The notes: a model not told the origin generated them from the sequence alone. DNA of 61,844 bases from Archangiaceae bacterium (GCA_016879935.1 JAACJQ010000133.1:1-61844); one strand, 5' to 3'; shown: positions 15,826-24,953, numbered from the stretch's first letter. A program made the numbers and translations.

Positions 15826-15859
15826 GTTCCACGGTGAACTGACTGTTCCACCAGTGAAC
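15826..15859. promoter_or_regulatory. Pair of operator-like dyads upstream of the NmrA-like gene
   Basis: GTTCCACGGTGAAC (15826-15839) and GTTCCACCAGTGAAC (15845-15859) are two imperfect palindromes sharing the arms GTTC and GAAC, centred about two helical turns apart. Such paired dyads are typical of TetR-, MarR- or HxlR-type repressors. They lie 67 to 100 bases upstream of the minus-strand NmrA-like gene. No regulator gene is adjacent. The arms resemble part of parS, but the central CACGTG is missing. Confidence 0.45.
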
Positions 15860-15998
15860 CACCGGTCACGGCGCGAGCCAGAACAGGTACTCCTCATCCA
15901 TCACGCCGGGTCGATGTGCTGCCGCCGATGGGCATGGACCGCGTGAAGGTGCCCTCCATGACGCCGACGAGCTGGGCTGACTTTGGCAAGATGGCGCA

Positions 15999-16736
15999 AT
16001 GGCGAAGCGCATTCTCATTCCCCTGCCTGACACCGACTTCGACACGACGGAGGTGGCCGTGCCGTGGAAGCTGTTCGTCGAGGCTGGCCACGAGGTCACC
16101 TTCGCCACCGAGCGCGCAGGCATCGTGCCCGCCTGCGACCCGCTGTTGCTGACGGGCGTGCTGTTCGGCCAGCTCGGCGCAGAAGCCGAACCGAAGCAGT
16201 TCTACGAAGAGCTGACGCGCTCTTCGGAGTTCAACAAGACCGTCGCCTGGGGCACCGTCGACGTGTCGGCGTACGACGCGCTGGTGCTGCCGGGCGGGCA
16301 CGCGAAGGGCATGCGGCAGTACCTCGGCTCCACGGCGCTGCACTCGAAGGTGGTCGAGTTCGTGAAGACGGGGAGGCCCTTCGCAGCCATCTGTCACGGG
16401 CCCATCGTGCTCGCGCGCTCCATCGACAAGGCCACGGGGAAGAGCGTGCTGGCCGGCCGTCGCACCGCGTGTCTGCCCGCGTACATGGAGCGCACCGCGT
16501 ACTGGCTCAGCGCGTGGAAGCTGGGGAAGTACTACCGAACGTACGACGCGTACGTCGAAGAGGAGATTCGTGCCGTCGGCGCCGAGTACGTGCGCGGCCC
16601 GCTCGAGCTGACGAAGCGTGGCACGAGAACCGATGACGGCCCCGCCTTCGCCGTCGTCGATGGCAACTACGTGTCGGCCCGCTGGCCGGGTGACGCGTAC
16701 CTGTTCGCGAAGAAGCTGCTCGAAGTGCTCGGCTGA
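15999..16736 (+). CDS. DJ-1/PfpI superfamily protein
   Basis: A 245-residue class-I glutamine-amidotransferase-like protein. Strand 1 is AKRILIPLPDTDFD. ALVLPGGHAKGMRQYLG is the Gly-rich segment, and PFAAICHGPIVLA holds the nucleophile-elbow Cys (AICHGP). The length fits the larger DJ-1/PfpI members that include Hsp31-like glyoxalases and stress proteins. Possible roles are methylglyoxal detoxification or a chaperone activity; the sequence cannot decide. It is divergent from the NmrA-like gene. Its TGA is part of TGATCA. Confidence 0.88.
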   Translation: MAKRILIPLPDTDFDTTEVAVPWKLFVEAGHEVTFATERAGIVPACDPLLLTGVLFGQLGAEAEPKQFYEELTRSSEFNKTVAWGTVDVSAYDALVLPGGHAKGMRQYLGSTALHSKVVEFVKTGRPFAAICHGPIVLARSIDKATGKSVLAGRRTACLPAYMERTAYWLSAWKLGKYYRTYDAYVEEEIRAVGAEYVRGPLELTKRGTRTDDGPAFAVVDGNYVSARWPGDAYLFAKKLLEVLG

Positions 16737-16769
16737 TCAGCCGTCAGTCGAGCTGTCCAGACACCCGCA

Positions 16770-17306
16770 TCAGCGGTCTCGATGGATGCTGGCGAAAACC
16801 AGACGCTCGTCGTGCGCCTTCACGAGCTTGCGCTCGAGCGCGGCCTGGCTGATCAGGGCGCGACGGGTTTGCCCTTCGTCGAACATGTACGTCGCCGACG
16901 CGGTCGCCAGCGGGGCGCCGTTCAAGTCATGCGCGGCCACCATGCGCACGAACGCCACGTTGCGAGTCGCCTTCACGCATTCGGCCCGCGCGTACATCGG
17001 CAGGCCCGGCGTCGACGGCCCGAGAAAGTCGATTCGCAGGTCCAACGTCGCGATGGGCACCGGCGCCCTGAGGTGCAGGTAGACGGCGGCGCCACCGGTC
17101 GCGTCGAGGAGCGTCGTGATGACCCCGCCGTGCAGCACGCGCGTCTCGGGGTTGCCGATGAGCGCCTCGTTCCAGGGCATCACCATCTCGACGAAGGTGG
17201 GCTCGGTCGAGACCCGCGTCAGCTCGAGCGCCAACGCCTTGTTGTGCGGGATGAAGTCGCGAAAACCCGCGTTCAACGCCTCGAGGTCGACGTTCGAATC
17301 AGCCAC
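16770..17306 (-). CDS. PaaI/4HBT hotdog-fold thioesterase
   Basis: A 178-residue hotdog-fold protein. RVLHGGVITTLLDATGGAA is the HGG helix block of the PaaI/YigI type thioesterases, with the Asp in LLDATGG as the probable catalytic residue. VATLDLRIDFLGPS is the core strand pattern. It likely hydrolyses acyl-CoA or aryl-CoA thioesters. No ATG is near, so the GTG at 17306 was chosen; a longer frame would start with TTG further out. It is convergent with the DJ-1-like gene. Confidence 0.82.
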   Translation of the reverse strand: MADSNVDLEALNAGFRDFIPHNKALALELTRVSTEPTFVEMVMPWNEALIGNPETRVLHGGVITTLLDATGGAAVYLHLRAPVPIATLDLRIDFLGPSTPGLPMYARAECVKATRNVAFVRMVAAHDLNGAPLATASATYMFDEGQTRRALISQAALERKLVKAHDERLVFASIHRDR

Positions 17307-17451
17307 TACCCGTCGATACCAGACTTTGCGATCAGCCGAACTCCTCAACAGTCACGGCCACTTCCACCGCGCTGAAGAGAAAACGCACCTGACGGGAAGG
17401 GTCTTCGGGCCCGGTGGAATCACTGGGTGGACCACCCCAGAGGAGCACCAC

Positions 17452-18801
17452 ATGAATCGTCTCTCGCTCATCGCCTCATGCACCGTCGCGCTCGCGTCGC
17501 TGCCGGCCTTCGCGCAGCTCGGCAACAGCACCAACCCCGAGTGCCTCGACCCCTCGTGCGGCACGCCGAAAGAAGAAGGCGGTGGCTGTGGCTGTGGCTG
17601 CGGGTGCGGCTGCTCGGTGTGGGTCGCGTACACCGACGACGGCAAGACGCTCGCGTACACCGATGACGCCGACGGCGATGGCAAGGGCGACACCAGCGAC
17701 AACTGCCCGTTCTCGTCGAACCGAGATCAGATCGACGCCGATGGCGATGGCGTGGGCAACGCGTGCGACAACTGCTCGGGCCTCTCGAACTTCAGCCAGC
17801 TCGACACCGATGGTGACGGCACCGGAGACAGCTGCGACGCGGACCTCGACGGTGACCTCGTCGAGAACCTCGTCGACAACTGCGCCTCGATTCCCAACAA
17901 GCCGGTGAACGGCGTGCAGACGAACACCGACGGCGACGCCTTCGGCGACGTCTGCGACCTCGACATCGACGGCGACGGCTTCGACAACGCGACCGACCTC
18001 TGCCCGTTCTTCTCGTCGCCGCAGAACATCGACCTGCCCGGCAACGCGCAGTGCAAGCGCGACAGCGACGGCGACAGCATCTTCGACCACCTCGACAACT
18101 GCGTCGGCACGCCGAACCCCAACAACCAGGACACCGACCGCGACGGCATCGGCGACGTGTGCGACCTCGACCTCGACGGTGACGGCATCAACGACAAGCT
18201 CCCGGACCTCACCGCGAGCCACAAGGACAACTGCGTCGGCGTGCGCAACCGCAACCAGCTCGACGGTGACTTCGACGGCGAAGGCGACGTCTGCGACGCG
18301 AAGTTCTGTCTCGTCATCGACCCCGCGAACAAGGCCGACTGCCTCGACCCGAACGGCCCCTTCAAGGTGCACGGTGGTGGGGCGGTCACGCTGAAGCGCG
18401 GTGAGAAGTTCCGCCTGCCGCTGTTCGCCAACCGCAACGGCGCCGCGATGGAATACGTGTGGACGGTGGTCTCGCGCCCGCGTGGCAGCACCGCCGCCAT
18501 CGAGAACCCGACGGGCAGCGTCACCATGTCGCGCAACTACGCCTACGCGTACACCGACTCGAACGTTCCTTCGTTCACCAGCGATGTCGACGGCGACTAC
18601 GACATTCAGCTGCAGGCGAAGCTCGCGTTCCCTGACCGCGCGTACCCCGACAAGAAGGAGTCCATCTCGGGCCTCAAGATGACCGTGACGCCCGATGGTG
18701 GCGCCGCTTCGCCCGCCGCCTGCTCCGCGATTCCCGTCGACGCGTCGATGGCTGCGCTGGGCCTCGCGCTGCTCGCCGTCGCGCGCCGCCGCCGCAGCTG
18801 A
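17452..18801 (+). CDS. Thrombospondin type 3 repeat protein with MYXO-CTERM tail
   Basis: A 449-residue secreted protein. The signal peptide MNRLSLIASCTVALASLPAFA is followed by a Cys/Gly cluster (GGGCGCGCGCGC) and seven or so thrombospondin type 3 repeats, with Asp-rich calcium loops such as DADGDGVGNACDNC. A beta-sandwich-like region follows (about 320-420). The end has a Cys, a hydrophobic segment and an Arg run (AALGLALLAVARRRRS), the MYXO-CTERM sorting pattern that anchors proteins at the surface after cleavage. GAGGAG precedes the ATG. Calcium-stabilised cell-surface or matrix protein is the likely role. Confidence 0.92.
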   Translation: MNRLSLIASCTVALASLPAFAQLGNSTNPECLDPSCGTPKEEGGGCGCGCGCGCSVWVAYTDDGKTLAYTDDADGDGKGDTSDNCPFSSNRDQIDADGDGVGNACDNCSGLSNFSQLDTDGDGTGDSCDADLDGDLVENLVDNCASIPNKPVNGVQTNTDGDAFGDVCDLDIDGDGFDNATDLCPFFSSPQNIDLPGNAQCKRDSDGDSIFDHLDNCVGTPNPNNQDTDRDGIGDVCDLDLDGDGINDKLPDLTASHKDNCVGVRNRNQLDGDFDGEGDVCDAKFCLVIDPANKADCLDPNGPFKVHGGGAVTLKRGEKFRLPLFANRNGAAMEYVWTVVSRPRGSTAAIENPTGSVTMSRNYAYAYTDSNVPSFTSDVDGDYDIQLQAKLAFPDRAYPDKKESISGLKMTVTPDGGAASPAACSAIPVDASMAALGLALLAVARRRRS

Positions 18802-18808
18802 CCCTTTC

Positions 18809-18824
18809 GGGAGCTGACGCTCCC
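18809..18824. terminator. Short stem-loop after the thrombospondin-repeat gene
   Basis: GGGAGC-TGAC-GCTCCC forms a perfect 6-bp stem with a 4-base loop just 8 bases after the stop codon. There is no T-run, so intrinsic termination would be weak. It may protect the 3' end of the mRNA or work with the stronger hairpin downstream. Confidence 0.45.
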
Positions 18825-18861
18825 GCACAGAAATCGTCTCCCGCTGGGGACCGAGTCCATG

Positions 18862-18900
18862 CCGAGGCCCGGTCATCCATGGGGGATGGTCGGGCCTCGG
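18862..18900. terminator. Strong hairpin terminator candidate
   Basis: CCGAGGCCCG (18862-18871) and CGGGCCTCGG (18891-18900) are perfectly complementary over 10 bp, with an inner CATCC/GGATG stem in the loop. TGTTTC follows. It lies between two plus-strand genes and is a good intrinsic-type or road-block terminator for the thrombospondin-repeat gene. Confidence 0.65.
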
Positions 18901-18985
18901 TGTTTCGGGGGCTGACACCTCGAAGCGTCACTGGTGACGCGACGGCGGTTGGTTCTTCGCTGAGAGCTGGCGATGCTGTGCCGCC

Positions 18986-20026
18986 ATGACGCGAATCGTG
19001 CCGTTGCTCCTCGTCTTCATCTGCGCCTGCGGGCCCGCCGTCGGAGAGCCAGGCACCGATGCCGGCTCGACGAACGGAGGCACGGCGGGCGGCGCGAGCG
19101 CGGGTGGGTCGGTCGGCGGAGGCTCCTCGCTGGCCGGTGGCGCAGCAGGCGGCTCGAGCGCTGGCGGCGCTGCAAACGGTGGCGGAGCCGCGGGCGGAAC
19201 GAGCGGCGGGGGCGCAGCTGGTGGAAGCGGTGGTGGCTCAGCGCTGGCGGGTGGACGCGCAGGAGGCAGCGCAGGAGGAGCGTCTGCAGGGCTCGCAGCC
19301 ATCGACGCCGCAGCCGTCGGCTCGGCCTGCTACCGATACCAGTGGGCGAACCGCGGCCAGATGCCGCGAGGCTTCATCAAGGGCGTGGCGCGCACCTGGG
19401 CCCGCGCGCTCTGTGACCCGACCCGCAGCGACCTCGCCGTCGTCTCCCAGGCGCAGACGACCGACGGCGTGCACGACGCGCTCGCCTGGTACCAGGCCCA
19501 GTTCACCACCGCGGGCCTGTCGAACGCGGTGGCCGGCACCGACACCCTTCGGCACGTCTACGTGCTGCTGCTCGGCCTCGGCATGCGAGAGAGCTCGGCC
19601 GAACACTGCGTCGGCCGCGACACGTCAGCCACCAACACCACGGCCTCGACCGCCGAAGCCGGGGCCTGGCAGACGAGCTACAACTCGCACGTCATCCACC
19701 CCCAGCTCGACGTCATCATCGCGCGCTTCCTCACCGACGATACGCACTGCCACCTGAGCACCTTCGCCGAGGGCGTCACCTGCAGCGCGGCGAACTGGCA
19801 GAACTGGGGCACCGGCCCGGGCCTCGATTTCCAACGACGCGAGAAGGAGTGCCCCGGGTTCGCCGCGGAATACGCCGCCGTCATGATGCGCGTGTCGGGC
19901 GGCAGCGGCGGACACTACGGCCCCTTGAGGACTCGCGCCGCCGAGATTCGGCCCGAGTGCGACGCGATGCTGCAGCAGGTGCAGCAACTGGTGATGGCGA
20001 ACCCGGCGGTGTGCTCGTCGCTCTGA
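18986..20026 (+). CDS. Secreted lipoprotein with Gly/Ser/Ala linker
   Basis: A 346-residue protein. MTRIVPLLLVFICAC is a lipoprotein signal. Residues about 25-105 are low-complexity Gly/Ser/Ala linker typical of myxobacterial surface lipoproteins. The C-terminal 240 residues form a compact Cys-containing domain with GLGMRESSAEHC and a Trp-containing AGAWQTSYNSH. The Glu in GMRESS sits in a context that recalls lysozyme-like folds, but I cannot assign it. Its TGA is part of TGATCA, and the last 13 bases of the gene are the start of a repeat array. Confidence 0.78.
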   Translation: MTRIVPLLLVFICACGPAVGEPGTDAGSTNGGTAGGASAGGSVGGGSSLAGGAAGGSSAGGAANGGGAAGGTSGGGAAGGSGGGSALAGGRAGGSAGGASAGLAAIDAAAVGSACYRYQWANRGQMPRGFIKGVARTWARALCDPTRSDLAVVSQAQTTDGVHDALAWYQAQFTTAGLSNAVAGTDTLRHVYVLLLGLGMRESSAEHCVGRDTSATNTTASTAEAGAWQTSYNSHVIHPQLDVIIARFLTDDTHCHLSTFAEGVTCSAANWQNWGTGPGLDFQRREKECPGFAAEYAAVMMRVSGGSGGHYGPLRTRAAEIRPECDAMLQQVQQLVMANPAVCSSL

Positions 20027-20306
20027 TCAGTTCCCACAACTGATCAGACGACGCGGCGAGAACACGGCGTCTCAGGGCGTCGTGAAGGCGCCCTTCACGG
20101 GAACGCGCTCGTCGCTCTGATCAGTCGCACGAACCGATCAGACGACGCGGCGAGAACACGGCGTCTCAGGACGTCGTGAAGGCCCTTCACGGGAACGCGG
20201 TCGTCGCTCTGATCAGTCGCACGAACCGATCAGACAGCGCTCGACCGGTGAACCGCCTCAGGGCGTCGTGAAGGTGCCCTTCACGGGAACGCGCTCGTCG
20301 CTCTTC
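20014..20306. repeat. Tandem copies of about 94 bp made from gene 3' ends
   Basis: Units start at 20014, 20108, 20200 and 20294 with (C/G)TCGTCGCTC and have periods of 94, 92 and 94 bp. The rightmost copy is the true 3' end of the minus-strand gene at 20258; earlier copies repeat its last 45 to 50 bases. The left edge overlaps the last codons of the plus-strand gene ending at 20026. Each spacer holds TGATCA (20024, 20041, 20118, 20210). One copy would still encode SDERVPVKG-A-FTTP-stop. A second carries a 2-base deletion. Each copy also contains the hairpin arms CGTGAAGG and CCTTCACG. Confidence 0.9.
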
Positions 20307-21235
20307 TTGCCGGGGCAGCGCTGCGCGTCACCGTCGACCACGCCAGCCGGGGTGAAGTTCAGCGAGAGCGAGTTGCAGCCCACCTTCGGCGCGCCGGCGA
20401 GGTCGGCCTGGTCGTTGAGCTTCTTCATCTCGACGTTGATGGCGTCCATCTCGGGCTGAACGGCCGCGAAGCATGGCCCCATCTTCGCGGGAGGGAGCTT
20501 GCCGCACGGCTCCATCTTCTTCGTCGCCTTCTCGAGACGGGCGTTGAGCGCCTTGCGCTCGGGCGAATCGAGCGAGGCCATCGACGCCGTCAGCTGTGCC
20601 TGGCCCTCTTCCGCGGTGGCGATGCGGGTGAGGTCGAGGCCACCCTCGCCCAGCGAGACGGTGTACTGCCAGGAGCCCAGCGACTTGCCGCCCTTCGACC
20701 ACTCACCCGGTGCCTCGGTGCTGGTGCGGCCGCCAGAGAAGTCGAGCTTCACGGTGAGCTTCGTGTCGCCGGTGTCGACGACGAGCGTGTGTTTGCCTCC
20801 CAGCAGGAAGCGGCCGAGCGAGACTTCGCGGCCCGAGCCCGCCTGCACCGCGCGCACCTCGAAGGCCCGCGGCAGCGCGTTGGGTTTCGCCGAGAAGGTC
20901 GCCGACCACGAGCCGTTCGCGCCCGACTTCTCGCCCGAGACGCCGACGTCGTCGCTGGCGACGATGAAGACGCTCCCCGGGGGCAGGTTCGTGCCCTTCA
21001 GCGCGACGTCACGCTTGCTGCCGGGCCCCAGCACGAAGGTGCCGCCCGTCGCTTCGGGAGGAGGCTGCGAGAAGTCGAGCTCGGGCGTCGGCAGCTTCGT
21101 GTCGTTCTTGAGGCCCAGCTTCTGGCGCTGGGCGGCGGCCTGTGCGCGCGCCTCGGCGAGCTTCTTCTCCCACGCAGACTCCGCGAACACCGACGACGAC
21201 GCCACCACGCACAGCGCGAACAGCTTCCGATTCAT
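20258..21235 (-). CDS. Secreted protein with coiled-coil regions, unknown function
   Basis: A 325-residue protein with a signal peptide (MNRKLFALCVVASSSVFA) followed by a charged helical stretch (ESAWEKKLAEARAQAAAQRQ). A beta-rich middle contains GSVFIVASDDVGVSGE and FLLGGKHTLVVDTGD. The C-terminal part is helical with two Cys-containing segments (KKMEPCGKLPPAKMGPCF). GGGGAGG precedes the ATG. I recognise no family. The 3' end has been duplicated downstream into the intergenic repeat. Confidence 0.72.
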   Translation of the reverse strand: MNRKLFALCVVASSSVFAESAWEKKLAEARAQAAAQRQKLGLKNDTKLPTPELDFSQPPPEATGGTFVLGPGSKRDVALKGTNLPPGSVFIVASDDVGVSGEKSGANGSWSATFSAKPNALPRAFEVRAVQAGSGREVSLGRFLLGGKHTLVVDTGDTKLTVKLDFSGGRTSTEAPGEWSKGGKSLGSWQYTVSLGEGGLDLTRIATAEEGQAQLTASMASLDSPERKALNARLEKATKKMEPCGKLPPAKMGPCFAAVQPEMDAINVEMKKLNDQADLAGAPKVGCNSLSLNFTPAGVVDGDAQRCPGKKSDERVPVKGTFTTP

Positions 21236-21299
21236 GCAAGGCCTCCCCACGGGCGAACTGCGGTTCGCCAGGAACCTTGCCCTGCGACGCGGCGTCACC

Positions 21300-23468
21300 T
21301 CAACGTGAATCGCGGCGGAGGATGGAGCCATTCGGCCCCGTCACCCAGACCTGGTGCCCCGTCGCGGTGTCGACGCCGAAGAGCCCGCGGGCGCGTGGAA
21401 GCGGCAGCTGCTCGACCGTGGCGCCTCCATCGGCACCGCGCACGTAGACGAGCGGCTTCGCGACACCAGGCGCTGCGACACCGTTCGCGAGCAGGTAGGC
21501 GTCGAACGTCTGCGCGGCCCACACGTCGATGAAGTCGTCGGTGCCGAGCTGGCTGGCGCTGGGCGGCGCTCCGAACGCGCGCTCGAACACGGCACCAGCG
21601 CGGCCAGCGGCCAGCGACCAGGAGCCGCCGTCGACCACCACGCCCGTGATGACGGTCAGGTCGTTGATGGTGACGTTGCGCTGAAACGCCGTGAAGTCGG
21701 TGTTGGCGACGTACGCGCGGCGGTCTCCGACGCCGTGGAGGGCATACGACGCACGCCGGTTGATGGCCGCGAGCGCCGAGAAGCCGCCGTCGAGCGAGTA
21801 GCGAACGAAGCTCTGCACGGTGAGCCCGCCGTCGAGGTTGACGACGAGCGGCTGATTGTCGGGGAACGTCTCGGGCAGGAAGTACGTCGGCCCGCCCGGG
21901 AAGCCAGTCACCCACGTCCACCGCTCCGAGGCGTGGCCCGTGTCGATGTCGTTCCACCCGTCGGGCCAGCGCCGGTTCGCCACGCGCGCGTAGAAGGTCG
22001 GCCCGTTGCCGGCGTCGGGTTTGAGGCCCACCGCCCACGCTTCGCTCTCGCCGGCGAGGTGGCACTTCGTCCAGTCGTAGGCGCTGGTGGCCGGCGGCCC
22101 GCTGGTGAACATCCACCGGCCGGCGACGCGCTCTCCGAAGCGGTTGTTGCCCGCCGTCACCAGCACGCGTGGGTCGGACGCGGAGGCGATGGCGCAGCCG
22201 TCGTTGAGGGTGTCGGAAGGTTGCCGTGTCGGGTTGTTGTCGCGGTACGCGACGCCTCCCGGAGCTCGTCGCACCGACGCCAGCTGTCCACCCGCGCCGC
22301 CCAGCAACACCTCCTGGCTCGACGTCTTCACCGCGCTCTGAAAACCCCGCACGGCGTTCGCGAAGGGCATTGGGGTGGTGCCCGACGAGGTGAGTGGCAT
22401 GGCGAAGACGACGCCCGTGCTCCCGGCGACGACCAGCTGATCATCGAGCACGGCCGCCGCGCGGGGCGTCTGGTCGATGGCGAAGGTGAGCTGCTCGTTC
22501 CAGCCCGCGTCTGGGCGCGTGTACTCCAACGACGCCACGCGCGTGGTGCGGCCACCCGAGTTGCCGACGGCCATGACGACGCCGCCGTCGAGCGCCAGCA
22601 CCGAGGCGTTCACCTCTTGAAAGCCGGGCCCCGTCGTCACGCGGTTGAGCTGCCGGTTGCCCACGGGCGTCACGTAGACCGAGCCATCGGACAACACGGC
22701 GAGCAGCGTCGAGCCCACCACCTCGAGCGCGACGACCTCGTTGGTGCTCGGCGGCGAGAGAATCAGCTGCGACCAGCTGGCGCCAGGGCCGCGCGACAAC
22801 ACGACGCCGTCACGGCCGCCAGCCCAGGCTCCGTCATTCGTCGACACCACGGCCGAGAGCCCGCCCGTCACCGACGGCGGCACGCTCTCCGAGGTCCACG
22901 TGGTGCCCTCGAGGTGGAAGATGCGGTTCGTGCCCACCACGAAGAGGTTCGTCGCCGAGGTGCCGTGAATGGCGCGGAGCGCGACCCCCGCGCGCGTGGG
23001 GAACGAGGTGCCGCTCGTGTGCTCGCCATTCCAGAACAGCACCGTGCCGCCGGTCGTCGAGAGAAAGACGTCACGCGGGCCGACCGCGAACAGGCCGGTG
23101 AGGTCGTTTCCCTGCGGTAACGGGTGCTCCCAACACCAGCCCTCGGGCGTGCAGACGCGCGGCTCGTCACACCGGTTGGGCCGCGAAACGCCACACTCCT
23201 GCGGCGCGCTGCAGCCACCGCAGAACAGCTCGACGCCGCAGCCCGCGTCGACGTAGCCACACTCGAGCCCGGACGGGCAGGAGCCCGGCACACAGCTGGC
23301 GCCACCGTCCGTCCCTCCGTCGGTCACCGGGGGAGCGAGACAGTGGCCCTCGACACAGACGAACCCATCGGCGCACGACCCGTCGGGCTCGCACGCCCAG
23401 GTGATGGAGGCGTCGAGCGGGCAGGCCGCGAAGACACAGGCGACACAGAGCAACGGCAGCGCGCGCAT
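21300..23468 (-). CDS. Large Cys-rich lipoprotein with propeller-like repeats
   Basis: A 722-residue predicted lipoprotein (MRALPLLCVACVFAAC). The N-terminal 120 residues are Cys-rich, with modules such as DGSCADGFVCVEGHC and GVSRPNRCDEP. The rest is repeating beta structure with a recurrent pattern (GPRDVFLSTTGGTVLFWNG, TSATNLFVVGTNRIFH), consistent with a beta-propeller. This architecture is common in myxobacterial secreted proteins of unknown function. It starts 6 bases after the stop of the upstream gene at 23475, so the two are probably an operon. Confidence 0.8.
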   Translation of the reverse strand: MRALPLLCVACVFAACPLDASITWACEPDGSCADGFVCVEGHCLAPPVTDGGTDGGASCVPGSCPSGLECGYVDAGCGVELFCGGCSAPQECGVSRPNRCDEPRVCTPEGWCWEHPLPQGNDLTGLFAVGPRDVFLSTTGGTVLFWNGEHTSGTSFPTRAGVALRAIHGTSATNLFVVGTNRIFHLEGTTWTSESVPPSVTGGLSAVVSTNDGAWAGGRDGVVLSRGPGASWSQLILSPPSTNEVVALEVVGSTLLAVLSDGSVYVTPVGNRQLNRVTTGPGFQEVNASVLALDGGVVMAVGNSGGRTTRVASLEYTRPDAGWNEQLTFAIDQTPRAAAVLDDQLVVAGSTGVVFAMPLTSSGTTPMPFANAVRGFQSAVKTSSQEVLLGGAGGQLASVRRAPGGVAYRDNNPTRQPSDTLNDGCAIASASDPRVLVTAGNNRFGERVAGRWMFTSGPPATSAYDWTKCHLAGESEAWAVGLKPDAGNGPTFYARVANRRWPDGWNDIDTGHASERWTWVTGFPGGPTYFLPETFPDNQPLVVNLDGGLTVQSFVRYSLDGGFSALAAINRRASYALHGVGDRRAYVANTDFTAFQRNVTINDLTVITGVVVDGGSWSLAAGRAGAVFERAFGAPPSASQLGTDDFIDVWAAQTFDAYLLANGVAAPGVAKPLVYVRGADGGATVEQLPLPRARGLFGVDTATGHQVWVTGPNGSILRRDSR

Positions 23469-23474
23469 GTCACC

Positions 23475-24269
23475 TCACCAGACGATGACGGCGATGGTTC
23501 CGAGCGCGACCGCCACCGCACCGAGCGCGGCCGAGAGAATGAAGCGCGTGTTGGCGTCGCTGTTGATGAGCGTGGCGGAAGACCGCGGCAGGGCCGAGAC
23601 GCCATTGGTGATGGAGCTGGTGAGCTCGGCCCGCTTCATGAGCCCGAGGCCGAGCGTGACACCCGCGCCGACGAGGGCTCCGGCGGCGAGCCCTCCGAGC
23701 ACGAACGAGGCGGTGTGCGACCGCTCTGGCGCGGGCGGCGGCGGCGGGGGCGGAAGGTCGACCGGCGCGACGGGTTTGGGGGTCGTCACCACCACGACAG
23801 GCGCGTCGGCTGGGGGCGGCGGAGCGAGGCGCTTCTTCACCGCCGTGATGAAGGTGGCGAGCTGCTCGGCCGTCACGTTCGATTTCGCCGCCAGCACGAA
23901 GCCGTCTTTCTCGAGCGTCGCGCCATCGTCGACGTTCACCAGCTCGACGCTCATCGAGCGGTCCTTCTCGACACGTGCGACCGACACCGAGAAGACCCAC
24001 GTCACGCGCAGCTGGCGGCCGAGCTCGATGACGCAGTCGCGTTTGCCCGTGCACGACGCGGCGTCGGGCAGGCCGAGCTTCTTGAGCTGCTGGCTCGCGG
24101 CGTCGGGCGCGAGCGTGACGGGCACGCCCTGCTGCGAGAGCAACGTCGAGACCTCGTTCACCAGCCCCTGCGAGTCTGCCACCGACACCCCCGCGCGCCG
24201 GGTCATCACGACGACCGACGTGGGCGTGGGCGTCTGAGACATCAGCACCGACAGGAGCAGAGCGACCAT
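23475..24269 (-). CDS. Secreted/membrane protein with Pro-rich linker and C-terminal TM pair
   Basis: A 264-residue protein. It opens with a hydrophobic segment (MVALLLSVLMS), then a periplasmic-type domain (residues about 15-150) including KKLGLPDAASCTGKRDCVIELG, resembling the TolB-like amino-terminal fold in pattern only. A Pro-rich linker (DLPPPPPPPAPE) leads to two or three C-terminal hydrophobic segments. The function is unknown. It is the first gene of a likely two-gene operon with the large lipoprotein gene. Confidence 0.7.
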   Translation of the reverse strand: MVALLLSVLMSQTPTPTSVVVMTRRAGVSVADSQGLVNEVSTLLSQQGVPVTLAPDAASQQLKKLGLPDAASCTGKRDCVIELGRQLRVTWVFSVSVARVEKDRSMSVELVNVDDGATLEKDGFVLAAKSNVTAEQLATFITAVKKRLAPPPPADAPVVVVTTPKPVAPVDLPPPPPPPAPERSHTASFVLGGLAAGALVGAGVTLGLGLMKRAELTSSITNGVSALPRSSATLINSDANTRFILSAALGAVAVALGTIAVIVW

Positions 24270-24425
24270 TTCACCGCTGACACTACCCTCGACGACGCTC
24301 TGCCACGCACGTTTCTGGCGCAGGGGGCGCCCCTTTTCCCATGAAGCATGCGGGCGCGTTCCCGCGTGACGACTGGAGCGGATCAGCACGTAGACGTCGA
24401 CGCTGGCGGTGGTTATCCCGCTGAC

Positions 24426-24893
24426 ATGTCACGGCATACGGCGACCATCGGGTGGAAGCGGGAAGGTGACTTCGCGAGGAAGAAGTACCACCGCGGGCAT
24501 GTGTGGAAGTTCGACGGTGGCATCGAGGTACCAGCCGCCGCGTCGCCGCACGTGGTGCCAAAACCGTGGACGGTGGAGCACGCCGTCGACCCCGAAGAGG
24601 CGCTCGTCGCCGCCATCTCGAGCTGTCACATGCTGACGTTCCTCTTCCTCGCGGCCAACGATGGCTTCGTGTGCGAGTCGTACGATGACGACGCGAGCGG
24701 GCTGCTGGCCGACGACGGTACCGGGCAGTCCATCACCGAGGTGGTGCTGAAGCCGCGCATCGTGTGGGCCGAAGGGAAGGGGCCGACGACGGAGCAGCTG
24801 GCCGCGCTCCATGAGCGCGCACACCATGAGTGCTTCATCTCGCGGTCGGTGAAGTGCGCGATTCGGGTCGAGGCGCCGACCGCTCAGGCGTGA
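24426..24893 (+). CDS. OsmC family peroxiredoxin-like protein
   Basis: A 155-residue OsmC/Ohr-type protein. The two redox Cys blocks are visible: ISSCHMLTFLFLAA, with the peroxidatic-type Cys near residue 61, and HERAHHECFISRSVKC near residue 136. The YHRGHVWKFDGG start and the length fit the family, which reduces organic hydroperoxides with thiols. The spacing resembles the OsmC-like (YhfA/SACOL1771) subgroup. The ATG at 24426 was chosen because the conserved domain starts there. Confidence 0.88.
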   Translation: MSRHTATIGWKREGDFARKKYHRGHVWKFDGGIEVPAAASPHVVPKPWTVEHAVDPEEALVAAISSCHMLTFLFLAANDGFVCESYDDDASGLLADDGTGQSITEVVLKPRIVWAEGKGPTTEQLAALHERAHHECFISRSVKCAIRVEAPTAQA

Positions 24894-24953
24894 TTCGCGA
24901 CGGCTCGGGAAGTCGGTCCGCTCATGACGGGTGGGCTGACACATCGTTCGGGC

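Noticed and set aside
15826-15859. Additional parS sites
   Set aside because: The arms resemble parS, but the central CACGTG is missing in both dyads.
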